Of a stretch of 64,000 nt of DNA, positions 1 through 7,044 are shown one piece after another. The DNA comes from Chromatiales bacterium (ex Bugula neritina AB1) (GTDB lineage: Bacteria > Pseudomonadota > Gammaproteobacteria > Granulosicoccales > Granulosicoccaceae), in contig MDLA01000081.1 of NCBI GenBank assembly GCA_001730015.1, positions 35,191 through 99,190 of the forward strand, in the 5' to 3' direction. The translations under genes and the position numbers were made by a program. The notes under the pieces were generated by a model. The model saw nothing but the letters and a program-made list of their open reading frames with translations, made no database searches and was not told where the DNA came from. How positions within the stretch are numbered: position 1 is the first letter of the stretch; every line of letters begins with the position of its first letter.

Positions 1-1
1 G

Positions 2-562
2 AAAATAATCGACACCTTATGGGTCAACGGCAATTTGAATCGAAAGGTCATAGCCAAAGACGCGGATATTCTAGCCGACGTTGTCGGGTTGCCTGAAGCG
101 GCAAAAAATGCAAAATTTTTTATGGTAGAAGAAACCGGGGTCGGCGCTGACTTCCCTCTTTCCAATGAAAAATTATCTCTGGTACTGACGGTCTACCGGG
201 CGGCTGATTATAAAGCGGCAAAAGCACGCCTTGGTGAGCTGCTGGAATACGCAGGCATGGGCCACTCGGTAGGCATCCACACCAACAATATTGCCGAAGC
301 TCAAGAGCTTGCGGAAGACCTGAATGTGGTTCGCGTGCTTGTCAACCAGGCTCACACATTCGGCAATGGCGGCAGCTTCACCAACGGCTTTGAATTTACC
401 CTCAGTATGGGTTGTGGCTCCTGGGCAGGTAATAGCATAAGCGAGAATCTCAACTACAAGCACTTTATAAATATCACTCATCTGTCAACCGAAATCCCGG
501 AAGACAAACCCTCAGAACAAGCTATGTTCGGTTCGCACTGGGAAAAATACGGCCGGCAATAG
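2..562 (+). CDS. Acylating aldehyde dehydrogenase, C-terminal part (cut by window edge)
   Basis: The reading frame is open to the first base of the window, so the gene begins upstream; about 186 C-terminal residues are visible. The motifs HSVGIHTNN, VRVLVNQAHTFGNGGS and GCGSWAGNSISENLNYKH match the C-terminal half of CoA-acylating aldehyde dehydrogenases such as sulfoacetaldehyde dehydrogenase (SauS) and succinate-semialdehyde dehydrogenase. These enzymes convert an aldehyde, CoA and NAD(P)+ to acyl-CoA. The catalytic cysteine region is outside the window. The next two genes encode a CoA ligase pair on the same strand, so the substrate is probably a short aldehyde whose acyl-CoA is exchanged with the free acid by the ligase. 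Sulfoacetaldehyde is one candidate; the fragment does not decide it. Confidence 0.85.
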   Translation, partial: KIIDTLWVNGNLNRKVIAKDADILADVVGLPEAAKNAKFFMVEETGVGADFPLSNEKLSLVLTVYRAADYKAAKARLGELLEYAGMGHSVGIHTNNIAEAQELAEDLNVVRVLVNQAHTFGNGGSFTNGFEFTLSMGCGSWAGNSISENLNYKHFINITHLSTEIPEDKPSEQAMFGSHWEKYGRQ

Positions 563-618
563 CAACAACTATCTGCCTCTTTAACTAACAACAGCACGCA
601 CACGCGCACAGGGTCTGC

Positions 619-1764
619 ATGAATTTCGAAGAATACGCTGCCAAACCACTTTTAGCCAAAGTGGGAATAGCTATACCGAACGGTCAAATGGCCAACTCTA
701 TAGAACAGGCTACAACAGCTGGAGAAACACTGGGTAAAGTAGTTGTAAAAGCCCAGGTCCCCACCGGCAAACGGGGTAAGGCCGGTGGCATAAAAACTGC
801 GGACAACGCGCAGGAAACAGCCGCTGCTGCTGAAGCCATTCTAGGAATGACTATTGGAGAATTCGACGTAGAAAAAGTACTGATCGAACAACGTGCACCA
901 ATCAAGCAGGAGTACTACGCTGCAATACTGAACGATGCAGACAGCAAGGGGCCACTGCTGATGTTTTCAGATCAGGGCGGCATGGATATAGAAGACATAG
1001 CCCGGACTCAACCTGAAAAACTGGTGCAGCATTGCATAGACGTTCGTGATGGTTTGAACCCTGAGGACGCCGAAAAGCTGGTGTCTTCACTGGTTACTCC
1101 TGACATTGCTGCAAGCCTTGGAACACTACTGGCCAAACTCTATCAGGCCTATGCAGACAACGACGCCGAGCTCATGGAAATCAACCCGTTAGCATTGCTT
1201 GACGACAACAGCCTGATGGCACTCGACTGTAAATTTGTGCTCGACGATTCAGCGATCAAGCGCCAGCAGGAACTGGCAGAAACCGGCACCCCTGAAAAAC
1301 TAACCGGGCGAGAACTCAGTGCGCAGGATCTCGACCTCAAATATATAGATCTCGATGGCAGCATCGGTCTGTTGGCCAATGGTGCTGGCCTTACCATGAC
1401 CACAATGGATGTCATCACGCACTATGAAGGCAGCCCGGCTAACTTTCTGGAGATTGGCGGAGAAGCCTATACCAAGGCCACTGAAGCGTTGAAACTGATG
1501 CTCGGCAATGAAAAAATAAAAAGCCTGGTAGTAAATTTTTGCGGAGCGTTCGCTCGAACCGACGTCATGACCGAAGGCGTCATAAACGCCTGGGAGGAAT
1601 TGAAACCGGAAATTCCCGTATTTTTTTCTATCCATGGCACCGGCTCCGATGAAGCTCGCAGCATGTTGCATGAACGACTGGGCATGACATCATTCGAGAC
1701 AATGGACGAAGCCATACAGGCAGCAATCAGCGCTGCGCGCTCTACCAGCGGAGGCACAAACTAA
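619..1764 (+). CDS. ADP-forming acyl-CoA ligase beta subunit (SucC-like)
   Basis: The 381-residue protein has the two-domain plan of succinyl-CoA synthetase beta: an N-terminal ATP-grasp domain (about 1-235) with the metal-binding segment MEINPLALLDD near residue 187, and a C-terminal CoA-ligase domain with GLLANGAGLTMTTMD and NFCGAFARTDVMTEG. With the alpha subunit it should form an acyl-CoA from acid, CoA and ATP, or the reverse. Its stop overlaps the start of the alpha-subunit gene, so the two are translationally coupled. It stands beside an acylating aldehyde dehydrogenase rather than other citric-acid-cycle genes, and its partner diverges from housekeeping SucD, so a specialised ligase (sulfoacetate-CoA ligase SauC-like or malate-CoA ligase MtkA-like) is more likely than the TCA-cycle enzyme. 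The exact substrate is unknown. Confidence 0.88.
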   Translation: MNFEEYAAKPLLAKVGIAIPNGQMANSIEQATTAGETLGKVVVKAQVPTGKRGKAGGIKTADNAQETAAAAEAILGMTIGEFDVEKVLIEQRAPIKQEYYAAILNDADSKGPLLMFSDQGGMDIEDIARTQPEKLVQHCIDVRDGLNPEDAEKLVSSLVTPDIAASLGTLLAKLYQAYADNDAELMEINPLALLDDNSLMALDCKFVLDDSAIKRQQELAETGTPEKLTGRELSAQDLDLKYIDLDGSIGLLANGAGLTMTTMDVITHYEGSPANFLEIGGEAYTKATEALKLMLGNEKIKSLVVNFCGAFARTDVMTEGVINAWEELKPEIPVFFSIHGTGSDEARSMLHERLGMTSFETMDEAIQAAISAARSTSGGTN

Positions 1765-2651
1765 TGATCGTTCGAGGCACAGAAAGACTATTAGTACAGG
1801 GTATAACCGGCAAGCAAGGCAGCTTCTGGACCGGCAAAATGCAGGAGTACGGCACCAATGTTGTTGGCGGTGTCAATCCTAAAAAAGCCGGAACCGAATG
1901 CTGCGGGGTACCGGTTTACGCCTCCGCCACCGATGCGGCAAAAGCGGGTACCGAGTTTGATGTTTCTATTTTATTTATCCCGCCACTGGGCGTACTGGCT
2001 GCCGCCAAAGACGCAATGCAGGCCGGGTGCAAAAAACTGGTCTGTCTCACAGAGCACATACCAGTGCGTGATGTCATGTTCATGATGGCGGAAGCCAGAG
2101 AACGAGGCGTGCAGATCGTCGGCCCCAACACCGCTGGCCTGGTAACACCGGGCGAGTGCTTTGTCGGCTTTATGCCCGCCTTTGATGCCAGTATTTTCAA
2201 ACCGGGTAATATCGGGGTGATCTCACGCAGTGGCTCACTGGGCACCCTCATGTGCCTGAATATTGTTCAGGCGGGCTACGGCCAAAGCGCCTTCAGCGGC
2301 ATTGGAGGTGATCCGATAATCGGCACCACCACCCGCGATGCACTCATCGCCCTGGATCAGGACGCCCGTACCGAAGCGGTTGTTATGGTGGGTGAAATCG
2401 GTGGCTCTATGGAGGAAGCAGCAGCGGAATACGCTGAAACTATGAGCAAACCGGTTGTCGCAGCCTATATTGCCGGCGGCGCTTCGCCTCCGGGTAAAAA
2501 GATGGGACATGCCGGTGCGATCGTCATGGGAGACAAGGGCACTTATCAGTCGAAGAAGAACGCGCTGGAAAAAGCCGGGGTCGAAGTACTGGCCACACCG
2601 TCTGCCGTGGGGCCGGCATTGGTAAACGCTAATATTGCCCGACAAAGTTAG
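1764..2651 (+). CDS. ADP-forming acyl-CoA ligase alpha subunit (SucD-like)
   Basis: This 295-residue protein has a Rossmann CoA-binding domain with QGITGKQGSFWTGK near the N terminus and a C-terminal ligase domain. The phosphohistidine loop is visible as GKKMGHAGAIVMG, where the His is expected to carry phosphate between the subunits. The motifs GPNTAGLVTPGECFVGFMP, SRSGSLGT and VGEIGGSMEE are recognisable but differ from housekeeping SucD. The gene starts on the last base of the beta-subunit stop codon. A hairpin 19 bases after the stop closes the operon. Functional assignment follows the beta subunit: an acyl-CoA ligase working with the upstream acylating aldehyde dehydrogenase. It could serve sulfoacetate, malate or another short acid. 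Confidence 0.88.
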   Translation: MIVRGTERLLVQGITGKQGSFWTGKMQEYGTNVVGGVNPKKAGTECCGVPVYASATDAAKAGTEFDVSILFIPPLGVLAAAKDAMQAGCKKLVCLTEHIPVRDVMFMMAEARERGVQIVGPNTAGLVTPGECFVGFMPAFDASIFKPGNIGVISRSGSLGTLMCLNIVQAGYGQSAFSGIGGDPIIGTTTRDALIALDQDARTEAVVMVGEIGGSMEEAAAEYAETMSKPVVAAYIAGGASPPGKKMGHAGAIVMGDKGTYQSKKNALEKAGVEVLATPSAVGPALVNANIARQS

Positions 2652-2669
2652 CACACCGGCAAACCTGTT

Positions 2670-2699
2670 AAAACCGGTGCCACCAGGCGCACCGGTTTT
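2670..2699 (+). terminator. Hairpin terminator after the CoA-ligase operon
   Basis: A perfect 10-bp stem (AAAACCGGTG with CACCGGTTTT) encloses a 10-base loop. The A-rich and T-rich stem ends give it the form of a bidirectional Rho-independent terminator, although the T tract is only four bases. Confidence 0.75.
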
Positions 2700-2884
2700 C
2701 GCTCGCCACTTACGCGAAATTCCCGAACCCCCTGATAATTCGCCAGATCCACAACTCCCGGTCGTTGAAGTTTTTTGTACCATGTAAAAATCCATCACCC
2801 GTGTCAACCAAATCCAAAGTCCCCCGTTGTACCCATTAGCGACACACAAAAAGTCGCCCTCACTACTTACAACGGGAAACTCAA

Positions 2885-3358
2885 ATGAAGCAATCAAAAT
2901 ATTCCAGCACTCTGGTAGCAGTCGTTCTGTCCTTCAGCACAGCCACAGTCTTCGCGCAAAACGCCCCCGCCCTCACCGACACAGACGGCAACGGGGTAAT
3001 CTCTACTGAAGAGGCTCAAGCTGCGTTGAGAGCGTTCCGCGACGCTAAAGTTACGGAATTTGACACCGATGGCGACGGCCAGTTATCACGTACCGAGCGT
3101 CGGGCAGCCCGTGATGCCAGGCGCGCACAGGCAGTTGTAACATTCGACACTGATGGAGACGGAGAGCTGTCACGAGCCGAGCGCCAAGACGCTCGCGCCG
3201 CACGCCGCGATGCAATTGAAGCACAATTCGACACCAACAATGATGGCAACCTCAGTGACGCGGAACGAGCCGGGCTCGACGGCTTGAACGCCGCACGGGA
3301 GGAAAACGGCAATCGCCGCGGACACGGTAAGCGTGGCCGAAAGAACCGCGACAGCTAA
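2885..3358 (+). CDS. Secreted EF-hand calcium-binding protein
   Basis: The 157-residue protein starts with a signal peptide ending near VFA-QN (residue 25). It then has four EF-hand loops: DTDGNGVISTEE, DTDGDGQLSRTE, DTDGDGELSRAE and DTNNDGNLSDAE, each with the D-x-D/N-x-D/N-G pattern and a terminal Glu at position 12. Helices between the loops are rich in Ala and Arg, and the C-terminal tail is basic (GHGKRGRKNRD). It is therefore a periplasmic or secreted calcium-binding protein of unknown partner. It is monocistronic, between two hairpins. The downstream sigma-factor operon also encodes exported proteins with basic tails, but no link can be shown. Confidence 0.85.
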   Translation: MKQSKYSSTLVAVVLSFSTATVFAQNAPALTDTDGNGVISTEEAQAALRAFRDAKVTEFDTDGDGQLSRTERRAARDARRAQAVVTFDTDGDGELSRAERQDARAARRDAIEAQFDTNNDGNLSDAERAGLDGLNAAREENGNRRGHGKRGRKNRDS

Positions 3359-3378
3359 CCCGGCAATTACACCACTTC

Positions 3379-3401
3379 GCGAGGGTGCATCACGCCCTCG
3401 C
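3379..3401 (+). terminator. Hairpin after the EF-hand gene
   Basis: GCGAGGGTG pairs with CGCCCTCGC (one G-T wobble) around a five-base loop, 20 bases after the stop codon. There is no long T tract, so it may be a weak terminator or an mRNA 3'-end stabiliser. Confidence 0.5.
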
Positions 3402-3434
3402 TTCAATTGCCCGCACTAGCCCGCATTATTCACG

Positions 3435-3501
3435 GGATAGACGGAATCTCACTTGATCTTTGATTCCACAGCGAATTTTTTTCTCTTGCAAATATCAGTA
3501 A
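3435..3501 (+). repeat. Dispersed 67-bp intergenic repeat, copy A
   Basis: This stretch matches 53919-53984 over its whole length with only a few differences. It contains an inverted repeat GGAATC (3443-3448) and GATTCC (3462-3467), then a run of seven T, then the conserved segment CTCTTGCAAATATCAGTAA. It lies between the EF-hand gene and the sigma-factor operon. The strict conservation outside coding sequence suggests a shared regulatory site or a small non-autonomous repeat; its function is unknown. Confidence 0.8.
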
Positions 3502-3788
3502 GTATTCGACGCGAAAAGAAAATCCACTGTGAAATCAAATCTCGGCGCGATATCCTCACCACCCGGTGAACAATGCGGGCTAGCATAAAACGCCTGTGCC
3601 GGAATGAGGGGCGTATCGAAGCTATAATTTTTGAGCTAAAAGTTCGCCCCGGTGTTGATCTTCATTCCCGCACAGAGTTCCGGTCAATAGACTATGATAA
3701 AAGGCTGCCCTACCCCGTGAAGGAACAACCGCGTTGCAATTGCATGCTCGCCATACCCGCTGTCGACCCCGGTGTGTTTATAACCAAT

Positions 3789-4370
3789 ATGCCCGCCATT
3801 GATGACGCAGATTTCAACACCGGGGAAACCACTCGCCGCAAGCTCGATCACTTCCTTGCCGGTGTTGAAAAGCGTGCATTCACCATAGCAAAGATCGCCA
3901 CCCGCAACCCTGACGATGCGCTTGATATTGTGCAGGACGCGATGATCAAGCTCGTTACCAGCTACGGCCACAAAGCGGAAGAAGAGTGGCGGCCACTTTT
4001 CTATCGTATACTGAGTAACCGTCTGAATGACTGGCATCGAAAGCGCACGGTACGGTCACGCTTTCATTTCTGGGGCAGACAGGGAGATAGCGATCAGGCG
4101 GATGATCAACAGGCCACAGAGCACGAACTGGCATACAACGCAACGGATCCGAACCCGCAGCCACAGACAGATCTGCACAATGATCAGATGATGCAGAAAA
4201 TAGAGGACGCCGTAAGCGATTTGCCTCAACGCCAGCAGCAGGCATTCCTGTTTCGGCAATGGGAAGGAATGAGCGTGAAGGAAACCGCAATCGCAATGAA
4301 ATGCTCAGAAGGATCAGTCAAAACGCATTTGTCACGCGCATTGAGCACGTTAAAGCAGGTACTACAATGA
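3789..4370 (+). CDS. ECF-like RNA polymerase sigma factor
   Basis: The protein has a sigma-70 region 2 (LDHFLAGVEKRAFTIAKIAT, DDALDIVQDAMIKL, EWRPLFYRILSNRLNDWHRK) and a region 4 helix-turn-helix (LPQRQQQAFLFRQWEGMSVK, then EGSVKTHLSRALSTLKQ). This is the two-region plan of an ECF-type sigma factor. The frame is open back to 3573, but the ATG at 3789 gives 193 residues, the usual size, and begins just before region 2, so I prefer it; the ribosome site is weak. The linker between regions 2 and 4 is long and acidic. The next gene overlaps by ATGA and encodes a DUF3619-type membrane protein, the probable regulator or anti-sigma of this conserved operon type. Confidence 0.88.
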   Translation: MPAIDDADFNTGETTRRKLDHFLAGVEKRAFTIAKIATRNPDDALDIVQDAMIKLVTSYGHKAEEEWRPLFYRILSNRLNDWHRKRTVRSRFHFWGRQGDSDQADDQQATEHELAYNATDPNPQPQTDLHNDQMMQKIEDAVSDLPQRQQQAFLFRQWEGMSVKETAIAMKCSEGSVKTHLSRALSTLKQVLQ

Positions 4371-4735
4371 AAGGCCAGACTAAAAACCCGAATGACAATG
4401 ACGACGAATGGCTGAAACAAATAACCAATCAACTCGATGCCAGCGCCGACTCGGTTGATTTCGTCACCAGCTCCCGTCTATCAGCAGCCAGGGCAAGAGC
4501 TATCGCCCTGCCACGTCGTCCAAACTGGCTTAACCCGTTTACCTCCGTTACCGCAGCTGCCGCCATGTGTTTTGTAGTCTATACCTACTATCCATTCACA
4601 TCACAACAACCAGATCCCATGATGGCGTCTGAAGATCTGCCTATTTTTTCCAGCAACGTGGAAATCGAGTTTATCGAATCACTCGAGTTCCTGGAGTGGA
4701 TGGATGAAACTGAAGAGCCGGTTTCATCGGGATGA
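4367..4735 (+). CDS. DUF3619-like membrane protein, possible anti-sigma
   Basis: The start ATG at 4367 overlaps the sigma-factor stop (ATGA), so translation is coupled; longer reading in this frame only shadows the sigma gene. The 122-residue product has a cytoplasmic N-terminal part of about 60 residues, with LSAARARAIAL as in DUF3619 proteins, one membrane segment near SVTAAAAMCFVVYTYY, and a short acidic periplasmic tail with FIESLEFLEWMDE. DUF3619 genes usually follow this kind of sigma factor. The layout (cytosolic helix, one TM segment, adjacent sigma) fits a small anti-sigma factor, which is inference. The LEFL motif recurs in the next protein. Confidence 0.65.
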   Translation: MKGQTKNPNDNDDEWLKQITNQLDASADSVDFVTSSRLSAARARAIALPRRPNWLNPFTSVTAAAAMCFVVYTYYPFTSQQPDPMMASEDLPIFSSNVEIEFIESLEFLEWMDETEEPVSSG

Positions 4736-5151
4736 AAATACACATTCTAAATATGAAAAAAACAGTTGGTCCAAAGGTTCGACCGGCATTCCCCCGATCA
4801 GGACTCGGCAGACTCAGACTGCTGAAAATTGCCCTCCTGCTACTGCCGGCGTATGTTCTCGCAGAAGATAAAGTACCCAGCTTAACTTTTTTGGAATTTT
4901 TGGGCATGTCAACGGAATTACAGGAGATCGGCATAGAACCCGGTCAAAGCGATCTCCCACATTTAGATGATGGCGGCGACACTGCAGAGACAAAAAAAGA
5001 CAACAACCCGGATGACGACAGTAGCGAAAATAACACACCGCACTCACCGTCAGCTGCGACTACCCTTGCCAAGGTAGAGATCCCAAAGGAAAAACTACAG
5101 AAAAAATCGCTTTTTCTACGGCGATCAATTCATTCCGGACAACAGTCATGA
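4732..5151 (+). CDS. Small exported protein of the sigma operon, unknown function
   Basis: This 139-residue protein starts on the ATGA overlap with the gene before it. It has a basic N-terminal stretch and a hydrophobic segment LLKIALLLLPAYVLAED (about residues 31-46) that looks like a signal sequence. After it come VPSLTFLEFLGMSTELQEIG and a disordered acidic, Asn/Ser-rich region, ending in a basic tail. I know no named family. The LTFLEFLG motif just after the signal resembles LEFLEWMDE in the previous protein. Its place between a DUF3619-like and a DUF3106 gene suggests an envelope role in the same response, but no function can be assigned. Confidence 0.6.
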   Translation: MKIHILNMKKTVGPKVRPAFPRSGLGRLRLLKIALLLLPAYVLAEDKVPSLTFLEFLGMSTELQEIGIEPGQSDLPHLDDGGDTAETKKDNNPDDDSSENNTPHSPSAATTLAKVEIPKEKLQKKSLFLRRSIHSGQQS

Positions 5152-5822
5152 GGTTTATAAAGAGCCCATCAACACACGCGGCCGCACTTGAGCTATACAT
5201 TTCAGGCTTGTTCTGGTTAGTTCCGGCGATCGCGTTCATTCTGCTTATTACACTCTCATCCTCGATTAACGCAGCGGATGGCAATACCGCCTGGGAAGAT
5301 CTAAGCAGTGAGCAGCAGTTACTATTGTCAGCGGCGCAGGAACAATGGAAAACCCTTTCAACAGAGAAAAAATCTGCGCTTATAAATGGCGCACAACGCT
5401 GGCTGGAAATGTCCCCGACCGAGCTTGCCCGTGCACGACAGAAATACCGGAAATGGCAGCAGCTTCCTCTGGAAGATCGACAACAAATTCGCCAGCAGTT
5501 TCAGCGCTATAAAAAATTGCCACCAGATCGCCAGCGCCAGCTTAGAGACCGCTATGAGCGCTATAAGCGGCTGCCCGAATCACAGCGCAATCAGATGCGT
5601 GAAAAATGGAAGCGGCGAAAAAACGACAAGAACCGTAAACCCGCCAGGGCCAAAGAGAGGGAAAGGGAAAGCGATCAACGGCAGCAAAACCACGATGATG
5701 CAAAACCTCCGCGGAAAAGTAATCACGGCAATGGCAATGGCAATGGCAATGGCAATGGCAATGGCAATGGCAACCGTAGCAACGGGCAAGGCGGTGGTGG
5801 GCAAAAAGGCAATCGAAATTAA
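5148..5822 (+). CDS. DUF3106 protein with Gly-Asn repeat tail
   Basis: The protein (224 residues) has an N-terminal membrane or signal segment (LFWLVPAIAFILLITLSSS). It is followed by the repeated pattern of DUF3106: WEDLSSEQQLLLSAAQEQW, WLEMSPTELARARQKYRKW, LPLEDRQQIRQQFQRYKKLP and LPESQRNQMREKWKRRK, helical, basic and periplasmic. The C-terminal third is highly charged and ends in eight Gly-Asn units encoded by a hexanucleotide repeat, then a Gly-rich stretch. It is the last gene of the four-gene operon, again joined by an ATGA overlap. DUF3106 proteins commonly end sigma/DUF3619 operons; their role is unknown. The 46-residue tail is low-complexity and may vary between strains. Confidence 0.8.
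   Translation: MRFIKSPSTHAAALELYISGLFWLVPAIAFILLITLSSSINAADGNTAWEDLSSEQQLLLSAAQEQWKTLSTEKKSALINGAQRWLEMSPTELARARQKYRKWQQLPLEDRQQIRQQFQRYKKLPPDRQRQLRDRYERYKRLPESQRNQMREKWKRRKNDKNRKPARAKERERESDQRQQNHDDAKPPRKSNHGNGNGNGNGNGNGNGNRSNGQGGGGQKGNRN
5727..5774 (+). repeat. Hexanucleotide (GGCAAT) tandem repeat inside the DUF3106 gene
   Basis: Seven perfect GGCAAT units and one GGCAAC unit are in frame and encode (Gly-Asn)8. Because the unit is six bases, slippage changes the tail length without shifting the frame. Confidence 0.95.
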
Positions 5823-6249
5823 GTTAGCTGGTTTTGTCTAACGGGGTGATCACAAATATTATTACATGGGTGCATATAATGGTTGTCGACACACCAACTG
5901 ATGTCTGAGTACTCTTCATCGCAATATCAGGGAACGATTTTCTTAACTGTTTATCTTCCGTTACAACTTTAATATTGAGCGCTTTAGCTAGACCCCGTCA
6001 ATAAATCAGGGCGTAGCGAGGATCATTCAGGTGCGTGAGATTTCGCCTACCACATGTGGGCGTTTAGTCGTTCTAAATAACTACATGTGCTCGGTGAAAG
6101 ATTGCGTATCCTGTGTGGTCCGCAGTAGCGCTGGTTTATGGATGAGCACTAGCCAGTGTCTATCCGGTCGTAGCCAGATGATGAACTTTTCAGCAGAGCA
6201 AGCGCAAGGAAATGAGTCCGATACTACATTAATGTCGAACTATTTTAGT
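5823..6249. other. Gene-free region between convergent units
   Basis: About 430 bases separate the DUF3106 gene from the end of the minus-strand SDR gene. Only a low-quality frame of 97 codons (6031-6324) crosses it; it runs into the SDR gene antisense, has no ribosome site and resembles nothing I know. There is no clear hairpin terminator and no RNA gene. The composition differs from its neighbours, so a decayed fragment is possible. Confidence 0.5.
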
Positions 6250-7026
6250 TTAAACGTAAGACGTTCCACCGTTCACGCCGATAATCTGGCCAGTAATAAA
6301 ACCACTAAGTTCAGCGGAAGCTAAAAACAGACACGCGGGCACACAATCTTCAGCTGTCCCCAGACGCTTCAAGGGCGTACTGGCAGCAGTTGCGGCAAGC
6401 TTTTCCGCCGACGAGTAACGCTGATGAAAGTCCGTGTCGATGGTACCAGGCGAAATTGCATTTGCGCGAATACCGTGGGGCGCAAGTTCGGTGGCCAGTG
6501 ATCGGGTATAGGTTGAAATAAACCCTTTTGCAGCACTGTACATAGAAGACCCGGCACTACCGCCTGTTGCAGCCGATATGGAAGAGACGTTAATGATACT
6601 CGCGGCATTTGATAGTTTTAGTAGTGGCAGTAGTTTGGTGGTGAGCAACACCACTGAGCGTGAATTAAGGTTGGTGACGTCGGCGTAATGCTCGGCTGTC
6701 ATGCTATCCAGCGGCACACGACCGAGCATAGTGCCCGCATTGTGAATCAATACATCAACGTGCGGGCATTGTGAATTTATATAATCGGCAGTCTGCTCAA
6801 CCCCTTCAAGCGTTGCCAGATCTGCGCACACTGTATTTACATGGGTATCGGAGTCAGCCGGGAACGTCCACTGATGCGAGCTTTGCTCACGCCCGAGGTG
6901 GGCGGTCACTACAGCGCCATCGTTGTGCATTGCCCTGGCAACGGCTGCGCCGATACCTCGACCCGCTCCTGTAATGACCACCTGCTTGTTAGAAAAAAGC
7001 CCTTTTGCAAAATATTGTTTGGTCAT
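6250..7026 (-). CDS. SDR-family oxidoreductase (FabG-like)
   Basis: The 258-residue protein is a classical short-chain dehydrogenase. It has the dinucleotide motif TGAGRGIG (residues 19-26), NAG at 96-98, catalytic Ser in NVSS near 148 and Tyr163-x-x-x-Lys167 in YSAAKG, with ISPGTIDTDF and a C-terminal VNGGTSYV. It should oxidise or reduce an alcohol/carbonyl with NAD(P). It lies 18 bases downstream of the molybdenum hydroxylase gene on the same strand, so the two form an operon. The substrate is not evident; a role in the same catabolic route as the hydroxylase is inferred. Confidence 0.9.
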   Translation of the reverse strand: MTKQYFAKGLFSNKQVVITGAGRGIGAAVARAMHNDGAVVTAHLGREQSSHQWTFPADSDTHVNTVCADLATLEGVEQTADYINSQCPHVDVLIHNAGTMLGRVPLDSMTAEHYADVTNLNSRSVVLLTTKLLPLLKLSNAASIINVSSISAATGGSAGSSMYSAAKGFISTYTRSLATELAPHGIRANAISPGTIDTDFHQRYSSAEKLAATAASTPLKRLGTAEDCVPACLFLASAELSGFITGQIIGVNGGTSYV

Positions 7027-7044
7027 AAGTCAGCAATTTCCTGT

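Noticed and set aside
619..2651. Housekeeping succinyl-CoA synthetase (sucCD)
   Set aside because: The alpha subunit differs from SucD in several conserved loops, and the genes sit with an acylating aldehyde dehydrogenase instead of the TCA-cycle genes.
5386..5841. 151-codon frame overlapping the DUF3106 gene with a long Met-Ala repeat
   Set aside because: It is an alternate-frame shadow; the hexanucleotide repeat keeps every frame open, and the DUF3106 frame has clear family features.
6031..6324. 97-codon plus-strand frame between the DUF3106 and SDR genes
   Set aside because: It runs antisense into the SDR gene, has no ribosome site or family resemblance, and its amino-acid composition is unlike its neighbours.
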